Shown here: piece by piece, positions 26,433-33,781 of the stretch
How the letters are laid out: the number at the start of each line of letters is the position of its first letter
Position numbering within the stretch: the stretch's first letter is position 1
Assembly (NCBI GenBank): GCA_001769215.1
Contig: MEOL01000035.1
Location: 117,847-181,846 of the forward strand
Source of the DNA: Bacteroidetes bacterium GWF2_41_31
GTDB lineage: Bacteria > Bacteroidota > Bacteroidia > Bacteroidales > F082
Length of the DNA stretch: 64,000 bases
Direction: 5' to 3'
Position numbers and translations under genes: made by a program
Notes under the pieces: generated by a model
What the model saw: only the letters and a program-made list of their open reading frames with translations
Databases searched by the model: none
Told to the model about the DNA's origin: nothing

Positions 26433-27194
26433 ATGAAAAAAGTATATCTATATAAAAAATTCGAACGTTTCTGGCATTGGGGGCAATCATTACTAATATT
26501 TGCTCTGTTAATCACAGGATTCGACATTCATGGAACAACTCATTTTTTTGAATACGGACAAGCAGTGACCATTCACAATACCTCGGCATGGGCTTTCCTA
26601 GTATTAATTGTCTTTGCCATTTTTTGGCATGTTACAACCGACGAGTGGAAACAATACCTTCCCACAGTTAAAAACATGAAGGCTCAACTGGATTATTACC
26701 TGGTGGGGATATTCGCTCACGCACCCCATCCTGTAAAAAAAAGAACCCTTAGCAAACTAAATCCATTACAAAGGATTACCTATTTTGCCCTCAAAATTGT
26801 AATCATACCTACCATGGTGATTACAGGGCTGATGTATATGTATTTCAATTATCCAATAATGGAGTTTGAAATCGAAAGCCTGGAAACAGTGGCCATCATT
26901 CATACCATGGGGGCCTATTTACTACTGACCTTCCTCATCATTCACCTGTATCTCATCACCACCGGTCATACGTTAACATCAAACCTTAAGGCAATGATAA
27001 CTGGCTGGGAAGTAGTTGATGATGAGGATGTGAAGGACATTGTGGAAGAAGCTGTTGAAGTGACCGGGTTAAAAATCCGACCAATTAGTCGCACCCGCCA
27101 AAGCCATGAGGAACTTGAAGAACTTGTACTTGATGCACTTCATGAAACAGAAACCAAAGTAAAAAACAAGAAATTAAAAGGTCAGAAAAAATAA
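26433..27194 (+). CDS. Membrane cytochrome b (b561/formate-dehydrogenase gamma-like) partner of OTR
   Basis: 253 aa from ATG 26433 (MKKVYLYKKFERFWHWGQ). Four hydrophobic helices (about 15-35, 50-72, 112-134, 150-178) carry histidines in HWGQ, HNTSAW/FWHVT, HTMGAY and HLYLITTGH suited to bind two b haems. The C-terminal tail is charged and cytoplasmic. This family passes quinol electrons to periplasmic enzymes. It lies between the octahaem cytochrome and a rhodanese lipoprotein in one operon, so it is the probable quinol dehydrogenase for the octahaem enzyme. Confidence 0.85.
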   Translation: MKKVYLYKKFERFWHWGQSLLIFALLITGFDIHGTTHFFEYGQAVTIHNTSAWAFLVLIVFAIFWHVTTDEWKQYLPTVKNMKAQLDYYLVGIFAHAPHPVKKRTLSKLNPLQRITYFALKIVIIPTMVITGLMYMYFNYPIMEFEIESLETVAIIHTMGAYLLLTFLIIHLYLITTGHTLTSNLKAMITGWEVVDDEDVKDIVEEAVEVTGLKIRPISRTRQSHEELEELVLDALHETETKVKNKKLKGQKK

Positions 27195-27222
27195 ATCAGG
27201 CCCAATTTAAAACTATAATAAA

Positions 27223-27738
27223 ATGAAAAAATTAATCATGAAACTTATTGGCATGATGGGAATTCTGGTTTTTGTTTATTCCTGTCAACAGAAAAGCAAT
27301 TATAATAATGTGGACGAAATAGTTGCCGAGGCCATGGAAACGACCCAGGGAATTACGGCTGAACAACTCCACACCAAAATTGATAATGGCGATATGATTT
27401 TGCTAATAGATACGCGCGAACCCGCCGAATTCAATGCGGGTTATATTCCTGGTGCGGTAAATATTCCACGGGGGGTTCTCGAATTTAAGATCGACAACGA
27501 AGCGTTTTGGGATGAGGCTATGCTGTATATGCCTGAAAAAGAGGAGGAAATTATTATTTATTGCAAAAAAGGAAAGCGAAGCATACTGGCTGCCTGTACA
27601 TTAAAAAAATTAGGATACAAAAAAGTTTATTACCTGAGTGATGGATGGAAAAATTGGGAAATGAATTATCCATTAATGTATGAGAAAAATCCGGATCAAT
27701 CCGCTCATACCTCATCTGGCGAAAGTGGTGGTTGCTAG
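27223..27738 (+). CDS. Rhodanese-like lipoprotein with C-terminal Gly-Gly-Cys
   Basis: 171 aa. Lipoprotein signal peptide ending VYSC (Cys 21). A single rhodanese domain (about 45-150) shows DTREPAEFNAGYIPGAVNIP and the active-site loop YCKKGKRS with catalytic cysteine. The chain ends SGESGGC, so the last residue is a cysteine on a flexible tail. It probably moves sulfane sulfur on the outside of a membrane. Third gene of the octahaem cytochrome operon; a terminator follows. Confidence 0.9.
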   Translation: MKKLIMKLIGMMGILVFVYSCQQKSNYNNVDEIVAEAMETTQGITAEQLHTKIDNGDMILLIDTREPAEFNAGYIPGAVNIPRGVLEFKIDNEAFWDEAMLYMPEKEEEIIIYCKKGKRSILAACTLKKLGYKKVYYLSDGWKNWEMNYPLMYEKNPDQSAHTSSGESGGC

Positions 27739-27773
27739 TGTAAAATATTTATTGGTAAACACTTAGGCAAAGT

Positions 27774-27799
27774 AAGCTCCTGTATCGGGAGCTTTTTTT
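27774..27799 (+). terminator. Intrinsic terminator of the octahaem cytochrome operon
   Basis: Hairpin AAGCTCC / GGAGCTT with a 7-base loop followed by seven T residues, 35 bases after the rhodanese stop codon and just before the convergent Crp/Fnr gene. Confidence 0.85.
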
Positions 27800-28516
27800 C
27801 TATCCGAACTTGCTGATTTTAAGGAGCAAATCCGGCTCCAGTACACTAATCTGCTTCCCTTTGGTACTGATAATTCCATCATCTTTAAAATCCTTCATAA
27901 TACGCATAACGCTTTCCACCGACAAGCCTGTAAGATCGGCCAAATCATTGCGGCTAATAGGCAATAAAAAACTCTTTGTTTTAAATACCCGGTCAGATAA
28001 ACAAATCAACAAATCGGCTACCAGGCCTGCAGATTGTTTTCGTGTTAAACAATAAAACCGACCGTATACCTGGGCTGCATTTTCGTTTTGTATGTTAAAC
28101 ATTTTGAATGCAAACTCAGGATTCGACATGAGCAGTTGTTTAAACACACTTAAATCAATCAGTCTGGCTTCAGAATCAATATAGGTGGATGCGGAATAGA
28201 TAAATGCATTGTTGCCCTCATAAATGCTGGATAATCCAATAAAGTGATTGGCGGGGATAATCTTTAAAATCAAATCTTTTGAAGTTCCGCCGATATATAC
28301 TTTCACCAAACCTTTCTCCAGAAATATGACGTGAGATGCAAACGAACCTTGTTTGGCAATCACCTCCCCTTTCTTGTATACAATTCTGATGGTGTTTTTT
28401 TCCAGGTGCTCCTTTTCCGCTTCTGTCAACACATCAAAACACTCCATATGTTTATTCTCAACGACACAGCTATTTGAAGAACCAGGCATGCTCATATTTA
28501 CATATTTATATTTCAT
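27800..28516 (-). CDS. Crp/Fnr-family regulator 2
   Basis: 238 aa. Sensor beta-roll (about 30-150) and winged helix (ISRNDLADLTGLSVESVMRIM, about 185-205). Cys17 and Cys26 lie before the sensor. It is closely similar in layout to regulator 1 and divergent from the tandem-rhodanese/porin operon. A TACTTTTG box (28519-28526, minus strand) lies two bases upstream of the ATG, so either the mRNA has almost no leader or translation starts at a later Met (residue 8 or 10). Confidence 0.9.
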   Translation of the reverse strand: MKYKYVNMSMPGSSNSCVVENKHMECFDVLTEAEKEHLEKNTIRIVYKKGEVIAKQGSFASHVIFLEKGLVKVYIGGTSKDLILKIIPANHFIGLSSIYEGNNAFIYSASTYIDSEARLIDLSVFKQLLMSNPEFAFKMFNIQNENAAQVYGRFYCLTRKQSAGLVADLLICLSDRVFKTKSFLLPISRNDLADLTGLSVESVMRIMKDFKDDGIISTKGKQISVLEPDLLLKISKFG

Positions 28517-28633
28517 GACAAAAGTAGCATTATTTCAAGAATCGTGGCTGTGTCAGTTTATTTTCTGTCAAATTACAGTTTCTTACCCGCCCTATTACAC
28601 CCTGCTTTTCTGAGTTCACATTAAGCAGCCCCG

Positions 28634-28641
28634 TAATTTTG
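28634..28641 (+). promoter_or_regulatory. -7 box (TAATTTTG) of the tandem-rhodanese/porin operon
   Basis: TAATTTTG fits TAnnTTTG. It lies 53 bases upstream of the chosen start (28695) of the tandem-rhodanese gene. A convincing TTTG at -33 is missing. Confidence 0.5.
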
Positions 28642-28694
28642 ACGCCATGAATTTTAATAAAAAAGAACCATTACTAATCAAAAAATTTTACAAA

Positions 28695-29690
28695 ATGAAA
28701 AAATTATTTAGTTATTTATTTATTGCCATGTTTATTCCGGCATTGTTTTTAACAAGTTGTAAAGACAAAAATGATGATCCCATTGTAGTTGGCACCTATG
28801 ATGATTTAAAAGCTTACATGACAACCAATACCATGGACCTGCCTGATTTACTAGATGGCTGGGTTACAGATGCAAAATACGTAGCTGATGGTGGGTTTGT
28901 TGAGCCCGATGGAACGATTCCTACTTACCATGTGTTTGATATAAGAAGTGCTGCGGACTTTGAAAAAGGACATGTTAAAGGGGCTATTAATGTCGAACTT
29001 GCTAACGTACTCACAAAAGCTGCTGAAGTAGGAAAAGACAAGCCAATCCTGGTTTTCTGTTATACCGGACAAACAGCAGGTCGCGCTGTTATGGCTTTGC
29101 GTCTCTCTGGCTATAGCGCCAAAGTAGCTAAGTTTGGGTTTTCTGCCTGGACCAACAATGCAGCCTTCGATAGCTGGACGAGTAAAGTGGGTAACATTGC
29201 AGTTGGCAGCCCCAACTGGAATACCAATGCTTCGGCTACTTTACCTGTCAACCTGAACCCAACCTGGACTTCCACCTCTACAGATGGAGCCACCATTTTA
29301 GCTGAACGTATTCAGGTAATGCTAACAGCTTCCGGATGGAGTGTTACAGCTGCTGAAGCACTAGCTGCTCCGGTTGATTATTCAATCTATAACTTTTGGG
29401 GTGAAGCCGACTATTTAAAATATGGTCACTATTCAGGTGCTTATCAGTATACAACTATTTCATTTGCAACAGCAAATGCACTTAATCCAGACAACAATAA
29501 CCTGGTTTATTGCTATACAGGACAAACCTCTTCGATCACCACTGCATGGTTGAATGTATTGGGATACAATGTAAAAAGCATTAATTTTGGTGTAAATGCA
29601 CTCATGCATGATGCATTAACAACCGATTCAAAAAACAACTGGCATTTCCCTTACCACAGCTTTCCTTTCGAAGGATCACTTGCAAAATAA
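28695..29690 (+). CDS. Tandem-rhodanese lipoprotein
   Basis: 331 aa from ATG 28695, which opens a clean lipoprotein signal (MKKLFSYLF...LTSC); an ATG at 28647 would put 16 charged residues in front. Two rhodanese domains follow (about 40-155 and about 190-330), each with the active-site loop CYTGQT, so both appear catalytically competent, unlike classical tandem rhodaneses with one active domain. First gene of the operon that continues with a porin after a hairpin. Role: sulfur transfer from thiosulfate, polysulfide or persulfides at the cell envelope. Confidence 0.87.
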   Translation: MKKLFSYLFIAMFIPALFLTSCKDKNDDPIVVGTYDDLKAYMTTNTMDLPDLLDGWVTDAKYVADGGFVEPDGTIPTYHVFDIRSAADFEKGHVKGAINVELANVLTKAAEVGKDKPILVFCYTGQTAGRAVMALRLSGYSAKVAKFGFSAWTNNAAFDSWTSKVGNIAVGSPNWNTNASATLPVNLNPTWTSTSTDGATILAERIQVMLTASGWSVTAAEALAAPVDYSIYNFWGEADYLKYGHYSGAYQYTTISFATANALNPDNNNLVYCYTGQTSSITTAWLNVLGYNVKSINFGVNALMHDALTTDSKNNWHFPYHSFPFEGSLAK

Positions 29691-29700
29691 ATGATCACCG

Positions 29701-29735
29701 GGCTGACGGATTGAATCCGTCAGCCTGTTTTATCT
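29701..29735 (+). terminator. Hairpin terminator or attenuator between rhodanese and porin genes
   Basis: Perfect 11-bp stem GGCTGACGGAT / ATCCGTCAGCC with a 3-base loop, followed by TGTTTTAT. The T-run is weak, so it may only partly stop transcription before the porin gene 31 bases further on. Confidence 0.7.
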
Positions 29736-29765
29736 TGTTTACTGACAATAAAATTTACAACTAAA

Positions 29766-30869
29766 ATGAAAAAAGTTCTCCTCATAGCAGGTTTATTTCT
29801 GATGGCGCTTACTTATAGCAATTCATCAACGGCTCAAGGATGCGTTGAAACTAGTTCCTCAGACGGGCCTCAACTGGTTGGATACATTCAACCACAGTTT
29901 AATTATTATATGTTTGGTGATGATGCCAATGGAAACGCAATCAAACCAAGTACATTTGAATTCCTTCGCGCCCGCTTTGGTGTTGTCGGATCAATACCTT
30001 ATGACATAAGCTATTATGTAATGGCAGAATTAAGTCCTGTTTCAGGAGGCCCTCAATTACTTGATGCCTATATCTCATACGCACCTATCGGAAAGTATAT
30101 GAAGATTTCCATTGGACAATTTAAATCACCTTTTTCACTGGAGTTAAACACTCCATGTCACGCCCTTAACACGATCAACAGATCTACTGTTGTAAATAAC
30201 CTCGCCTCTCCTTTTAGAGATATGGGATTGATGGTGCTGGGCGCATTCGGAAAAGACAGAGACATTATTTCATATAAAGTAGCTGTTTTAAATGGTACCG
30301 GAATCAATGTACTTGATGACAATGCCAATAAAGAAATTGCAGGACGTGTTGTTTACTCTCCTTTTGAGTGGATAAATATTGGTGCAAGCGGACGGACAGG
30401 TCTTATTGGTAAGATTCTTGATGCAGATGGAACAGTTAAAAGTGTTACCCGCTATGCCGGCGACCTGACTCTTGATTACAAAAGCTTCAAATTTCAGGGA
30501 GAATATATTTATGGCATTACGGTAGGTGAAGTTGCAACCGGTGGTGGTTGTGGTGGCAAATCTACTCTTGTTACCGAGCCGGTTTTCAAATCCTCAGGCT
30601 TTTGGGTAGCCGCAATGTATATGTTTCCCATTAATTTACAACCCATTGTAAAGTATGAAGCGTACGACCCTGACGGAACCACCTATTCCTATCAGGGAGT
30701 CGGGCAAAATTACACCCTAAATACCTTAACCATGGGTGTAAATTATTTCCTGAATGATTGGACACGGGTTCAGGCGAACTACGTATATAATATAGAAGGC
30801 AAAAGCAATGGCATTGTAAATGAGTATGACAATGACGCTTTTATGATCCAATTCCAGGTAAAATTTTAA
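29766..30869 (+). CDS. Outer-membrane porin, OprO/OprP (phosphate-selective porin) family
   Basis: 367 aa. Signal peptide ending STAQG, then alternating beta strands to a C-terminal strand ending QFQVKF with terminal Phe. Motifs FLRARFGVVG, GQFKSPFSLE, NRSTVVNNL and the later strands match the porin O/P family. Placement between rhodanese genes suggests uptake of an anionic sulfur compound such as thiosulfate or tetrathionate. A loop at 30540-30560 carries GGGCGGK, an unusual cysteine setting. Confidence 0.83.
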   Translation: MKKVLLIAGLFLMALTYSNSSTAQGCVETSSSDGPQLVGYIQPQFNYYMFGDDANGNAIKPSTFEFLRARFGVVGSIPYDISYYVMAELSPVSGGPQLLDAYISYAPIGKYMKISIGQFKSPFSLELNTPCHALNTINRSTVVNNLASPFRDMGLMVLGAFGKDRDIISYKVAVLNGTGINVLDDNANKEIAGRVVYSPFEWINIGASGRTGLIGKILDADGTVKSVTRYAGDLTLDYKSFKFQGEYIYGITVGEVATGGGCGGKSTLVTEPVFKSSGFWVAAMYMFPINLQPIVKYEAYDPDGTTYSYQGVGQNYTLNTLTMGVNYFLNDWTRVQANYVYNIEGKSNGIVNEYDNDAFMIQFQVKF

Positions 30870-30893
30870 TTCAAAAATTAAATAAAGAATACA

Positions 30894-31799
30894 ATGAAAA
30901 TGCTTAACTATTTACTTGCAACTTGTCTGATGATTGTTGCTTACGCTATGCCGGCATTGGCACAGGGGGATATTATCACAGCTGAACAGTTCATGCAACT
31001 AATCAAAACAGATAAAAATGTTGTTATTATTGATGCCAGCAAAGAAAAGGATTACACACTTGCTCATATAAAAGATGCGGTAAATGTTCCTTATAAATCT
31101 CTTGAAAAAGAGGGCGAAGTTGAGGGACTAATTTATAGTCCCTCAGAGTTGGCAGCGATCTTCGCATCAAAAGGGATAAATGATAACAATACCATTGTTG
31201 TGTATGATGGAGGAACTCAGAAATACTCGTCGAGAGTATATTGGATACTGAAATATTTAGGAGTGCCAAATGTAAAAATTCTCCAAAAAGACATGGACAA
31301 TTGGAGAAAAGTAAAGGTGCCTATCACGAAAATGCCAGTGAAAAGAGCAGCAACTACCTTTACTCCAAAAGTAAACAATGCAATTATTGCCGACATGGCT
31401 TATGTAAAAGAGGGTAAAGCATTGATCATTGATGCCAGAACTTCGGAAGAATTTACCGGTGCTTCTGAAAAAAGCAAAGGCCATATTCCCGGAGCCATCA
31501 ACATCAATTACAAAGAAGTACTAACTCCTTCAGAGGCATTTAAATCCAAATCGGAGCTCGAATCCCTGATTGCTCAATACAAATTAACTCCAAATCAACC
31601 TGTTGTTATCTATTGCAATACCGGAATTATTGCGGCAGTCATCTATACAGCCCTTACAAATGAAATGGGTTGGACCAATGTAAAGGTTTATGATGGTGCG
31701 TATAAGGAATGGGCAGTAAAAGGCAATCGGTTTGACACAAAAGCATCTGTTGCGCCAACAAAAAAAGTGAAAGAATCTGCATCTGACGGAGGGTGCTAA
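30894..31799 (+). CDS. Secreted tandem-rhodanese thiosulfate sulfurtransferase with C-terminal Gly-Gly-Cys
   Basis: 301 aa. Signal peptide ending PALAQG. The N-terminal rhodanese domain (about 25-140) lacks the catalytic Cys (VVYDGGTQ) and the C-terminal one (about 155-280) has it in YCNTGIIAA, the classical thiosulfate:acceptor sulfurtransferase layout (SseA/rhodanese). The tail ends ESASDGGC. It sits 24 bases behind the porin, so imported thiosulfate is a plausible substrate (inference). Confidence 0.9.
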   Translation: MKMLNYLLATCLMIVAYAMPALAQGDIITAEQFMQLIKTDKNVVIIDASKEKDYTLAHIKDAVNVPYKSLEKEGEVEGLIYSPSELAAIFASKGINDNNTIVVYDGGTQKYSSRVYWILKYLGVPNVKILQKDMDNWRKVKVPITKMPVKRAATTFTPKVNNAIIADMAYVKEGKALIIDARTSEEFTGASEKSKGHIPGAININYKEVLTPSEAFKSKSELESLIAQYKLTPNQPVVIYCNTGIIAAVIYTALTNEMGWTNVKVYDGAYKEWAVKGNRFDTKASVAPTKKVKESASDGGC

Positions 31800-31876
31800 T
31801 TCATTCTCAGATTCATATTTGAATAATAATGATTGGTAAATCACTGTTAAGAGCTTCAATACTTACTTGCAACCCA

Positions 31877-32152
31877 ATGGAACGAATAGATTCAACCGCA
31901 TTTTTGAACCTGACCAAAACGGAACAAGTGATTATGGTTATCCGGTCCGGAGAAGAATTACTCATTCGTCACGAAAAAGGATTCGCGATACATTTATTTT
32001 GCCTGGAGAACTTGCTGGTTGAACTTTGGTATATTGCCAATTCATCAAAAATCGTAAAAACCCGGTTGTCGTCCAAAGAGAAAGTAGCGGAAGAATACCC
32101 TCTGTTATGGGAACAGATTCAGAACCTATTGGTAAAAAGAAAATTCAATTAA
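31877..32152 (+). CDS. Small protein of unknown function downstream of the tandem rhodanese
   Basis: 91 aa from ATG 31877 (MERIDSTAF); an in-frame ATG at 31829 would add 16 residues and cannot be excluded. The sequence is a mix of short amphipathic helices with one Cys-containing hydrophobic stretch (FAIHLFCLENLLVELWYI) and no signal peptide. I do not recognise the family. It lies between the rhodanese gene and a bidirectional terminator, so it is probably the last gene of that operon. Confidence 0.65.
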   Translation: MERIDSTAFLNLTKTEQVIMVIRSGEELLIRHEKGFAIHLFCLENLLVELWYIANSSKIVKTRLSSKEKVAEEYPLLWEQIQNLLVKRKFN

Positions 32153-32174
32153 TTTTTCTCATTTTGAATATTGG

Positions 32175-32205
32175 AAAAGCTGCAATTTAAAAATGCAGCT
32201 TTTTT
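32175..32205. terminator. Bidirectional terminator between the porin operon and regulator 3
   Basis: Perfect 10-bp stem AAAAGCTGCA / TGCAGCTTTT with a 9-base loop and T-runs on both sides. It serves the plus-strand small gene and the minus-strand Crp/Fnr gene. Confidence 0.85.
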
Positions 32206-32883
32206 TTATCCCTTTTCGCTAATTATTTTTAGCAAATCATAATTCAGTATTTCAAACGATTTTCCTTTCACACGAATACTCCCTATATCTGATAAGTCCT
32301 TGATGGATCGGGTAACGCTCTCACGAGTTGCACAAATCAGGGCAGCAATATCATTGCGTGATAATGGAATCTGAAAACTCCTGGATTTTTTAACTTCATC
32401 CGAAAAGAACAGGATGGTATCGGCCAACCGGCCATCTACTTGTTTTTGGTGTACATTTACAAACCGGGCAAAATAAGAGAGTTCGTCCCGGCATAAATAC
32501 AAAATAAGCTCATTGGCAAATTGTGCATTTCGCGAAATCAAATCCTTAAATGAGGTAATGTCGATATAACAGATTGTAGAGTCCTCGATGGCTGAAGCAG
32601 AATACTGGTGAATTTTATTTGATAATACTGTCTGCATGCCAATGTAACAACCTGGTTGTAATATTTTTAATATCTGGTCTGTTCCTTTTACCCCTTTTTT
32701 ATGAATCGTAGCAAGTCCCGTTTTAAGGTATGCAATATGTGAAGAAAGAGAGCCTTCTTTAATAATGCTTTCTCCTGGTTTCATGTCGACTTCAGCGCAA
32801 TTCCCCTGCAAATACTCAACCTCCGTTGGACTAAGCGCATCCACAGCCTTCGACCTGATCGCACATATACTACAATTTCCCAT
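32206..32883 (-). CDS. Crp/Fnr-family regulator 3
   Basis: 225 aa. The N-terminus has a CxxC (Cys4, Cys7) plus Cys29, then a beta-roll (about 30-145) and winged helix (LSRNDIAALICATRESVTRSI). The cysteines suggest redox or sulfide/persulfide sensing, as in other thiol-based regulators, without proof. Divergent from the Psr operon and its small membrane protein. A TAACTTTG box (32888-32895, minus strand) lies four bases upstream of the ATG, implying a leaderless or nearly leaderless transcript. Confidence 0.9.
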   Translation of the reverse strand: MGNCSICAIRSKAVDALSPTEVEYLQGNCAEVDMKPGESIIKEGSLSSHIAYLKTGLATIHKKGVKGTDQILKILQPGCYIGMQTVLSNKIHQYSASAIEDSTICYIDITSFKDLISRNAQFANELILYLCRDELSYFARFVNVHQKQVDGRLADTILFFSDEVKKSRSFQIPLSRNDIAALICATRESVTRSIKDLSDIGSIRVKGKSFEILNYDLLKIISEKG

Positions 32884-32887
32884 TTAG

Positions 32888-32895
32888 CAAAGTTA
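32888..32895 (-). promoter_or_regulatory. -7 box (TAACTTTG) of Crp/Fnr regulator 3
   Basis: TAACTTTG on the minus strand, four bases from the start codon. With the usual -7 geometry transcription would start at or next to the A of the ATG. Confidence 0.5.
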
Positions 32896-33027
32896 CACAT
32901 AGTTTGCATTGTCACTGTGTTTAAAATGTGATTTATGTATCATTGCTAATGATGATATAGCTCATATGGAAGAGACAATCATACTGTGAAAACATATCAA
33001 GAACGACATCATAACAAACTAATTATC

Positions 33028-33090
33028 ACGTCAATAAGTGAATATTGTAATATGCATATTTGTACATTTGTTATCAGATAGTATTGACGT
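33028..33090 (+). promoter_or_regulatory. Promoter of the small membrane protein, framed by a 9-bp inverted repeat
   Basis: TACATTTG (33063-33070) fits the -7 consensus, 43 bases before the start at 33114. A perfect inverted repeat ACGTCAATA (33028-33036) / TATTGACGT (33082-33090) encloses it and is a candidate regulator site, one arm upstream and one in the leader. Confidence 0.45.
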
Positions 33091-33113
33091 AAACACATTA
33101 AAACACTATAATT

Positions 33114-33341
33114 ATGAAAGCTGGTTTAAAAATTTTCGTGAATTCAGCACTTATGTTTGGGCTGATTGGTTTTGTTTCATACTTATTTATTATTATCGCA
33201 GGCTTTTTTGGATGCTGTGCAGGATTATCGACTTTTTTGTATCACAAAATTGTGATGATCATTCTTGTGATCGGAGCGCTTACTTTTGGAGTTTGTTTGT
33301 ATAACAACTGTTATAAAAAAAGTCAATTCAACAAAAGTTAA
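33114..33341 (+). CDS. Small two-helix membrane protein
   Basis: 75 aa with two predicted membrane helices (about 8-32 and 44-63) joined by a short loop holding CC and ending in a basic tail. I do not recognise the family. It has its own promoter, is divergent from regulator 3 and lies 440 bases before psrA. An envelope role linked to the neighbouring respiratory operon is possible but unsupported. Confidence 0.6.
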   Translation: MKAGLKIFVNSALMFGLIGFVSYLFIIIAGFFGCCAGLSTFLYHKIVMIILVIGALTFGVCLYNNCYKKSQFNKS

Positions 33342-33395
33342 TCGCAATTAACCCTACCGCTGAAGGAATATCTATGGTCTTCTGTTGCTACCATA

Positions 33396-33423
33396 CCTGA
33401 TCGCATTGTATGTTGCGGTCAGG
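33396..33423 (+). terminator. Hairpin in the 440-base gap before the Psr operon
   Basis: CCTGATCGCA / TGCGGTCAGG forms a 10-bp stem with one G-U pair, followed by TTCTTAT. It is a probable terminator for the 75-aa gene. The rest of the gap (33424-33680) is AT-rich and shows nothing else that I can name. Confidence 0.6.
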
Positions 33424-33680
33424 TTCTTATATTGATAAACAAATACAGAAAGCTACATATTAATTTAGAACCAGTTAAAACAATACTATTCAGCTGATAT
33501 TATGACACATACAATAGCTCTGCTCTGGTGAATGATTATTTATCCCATTTCTAAATAATTAACACTACAGGCTGTTTATGTGCATGTTACTTCTTTTCTG
33601 ATATATATCACAATTTTTACGCGTCACCCATCTGATTGATAACAAGGCTCTAGGGGTTTTGTTATCTCATTTTGAGCAAA

Positions 33681-33712
33681 TTGGCTTTATTAAACAATTG
33701 AATATATTTTTG
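33681..33712 (+). promoter_or_regulatory. Promoter of the Psr-type reductase operon
   Basis: TATTTTTG (33705-33712) fits the -7 box; TTGG (33681-33684) is an approximate -33 element 20 bases upstream. The start codon of the Mo subunit is at 33782. AT-rich near-palindromic sequence (33722-33752) follows and may hold a regulator site. Confidence 0.5.
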
Positions 33713-33781
33713 CAAATTAATATATATTGAACTTTTTAGATATATGATATATTATACTCATTGCGAATTAATTCGGGTAGA

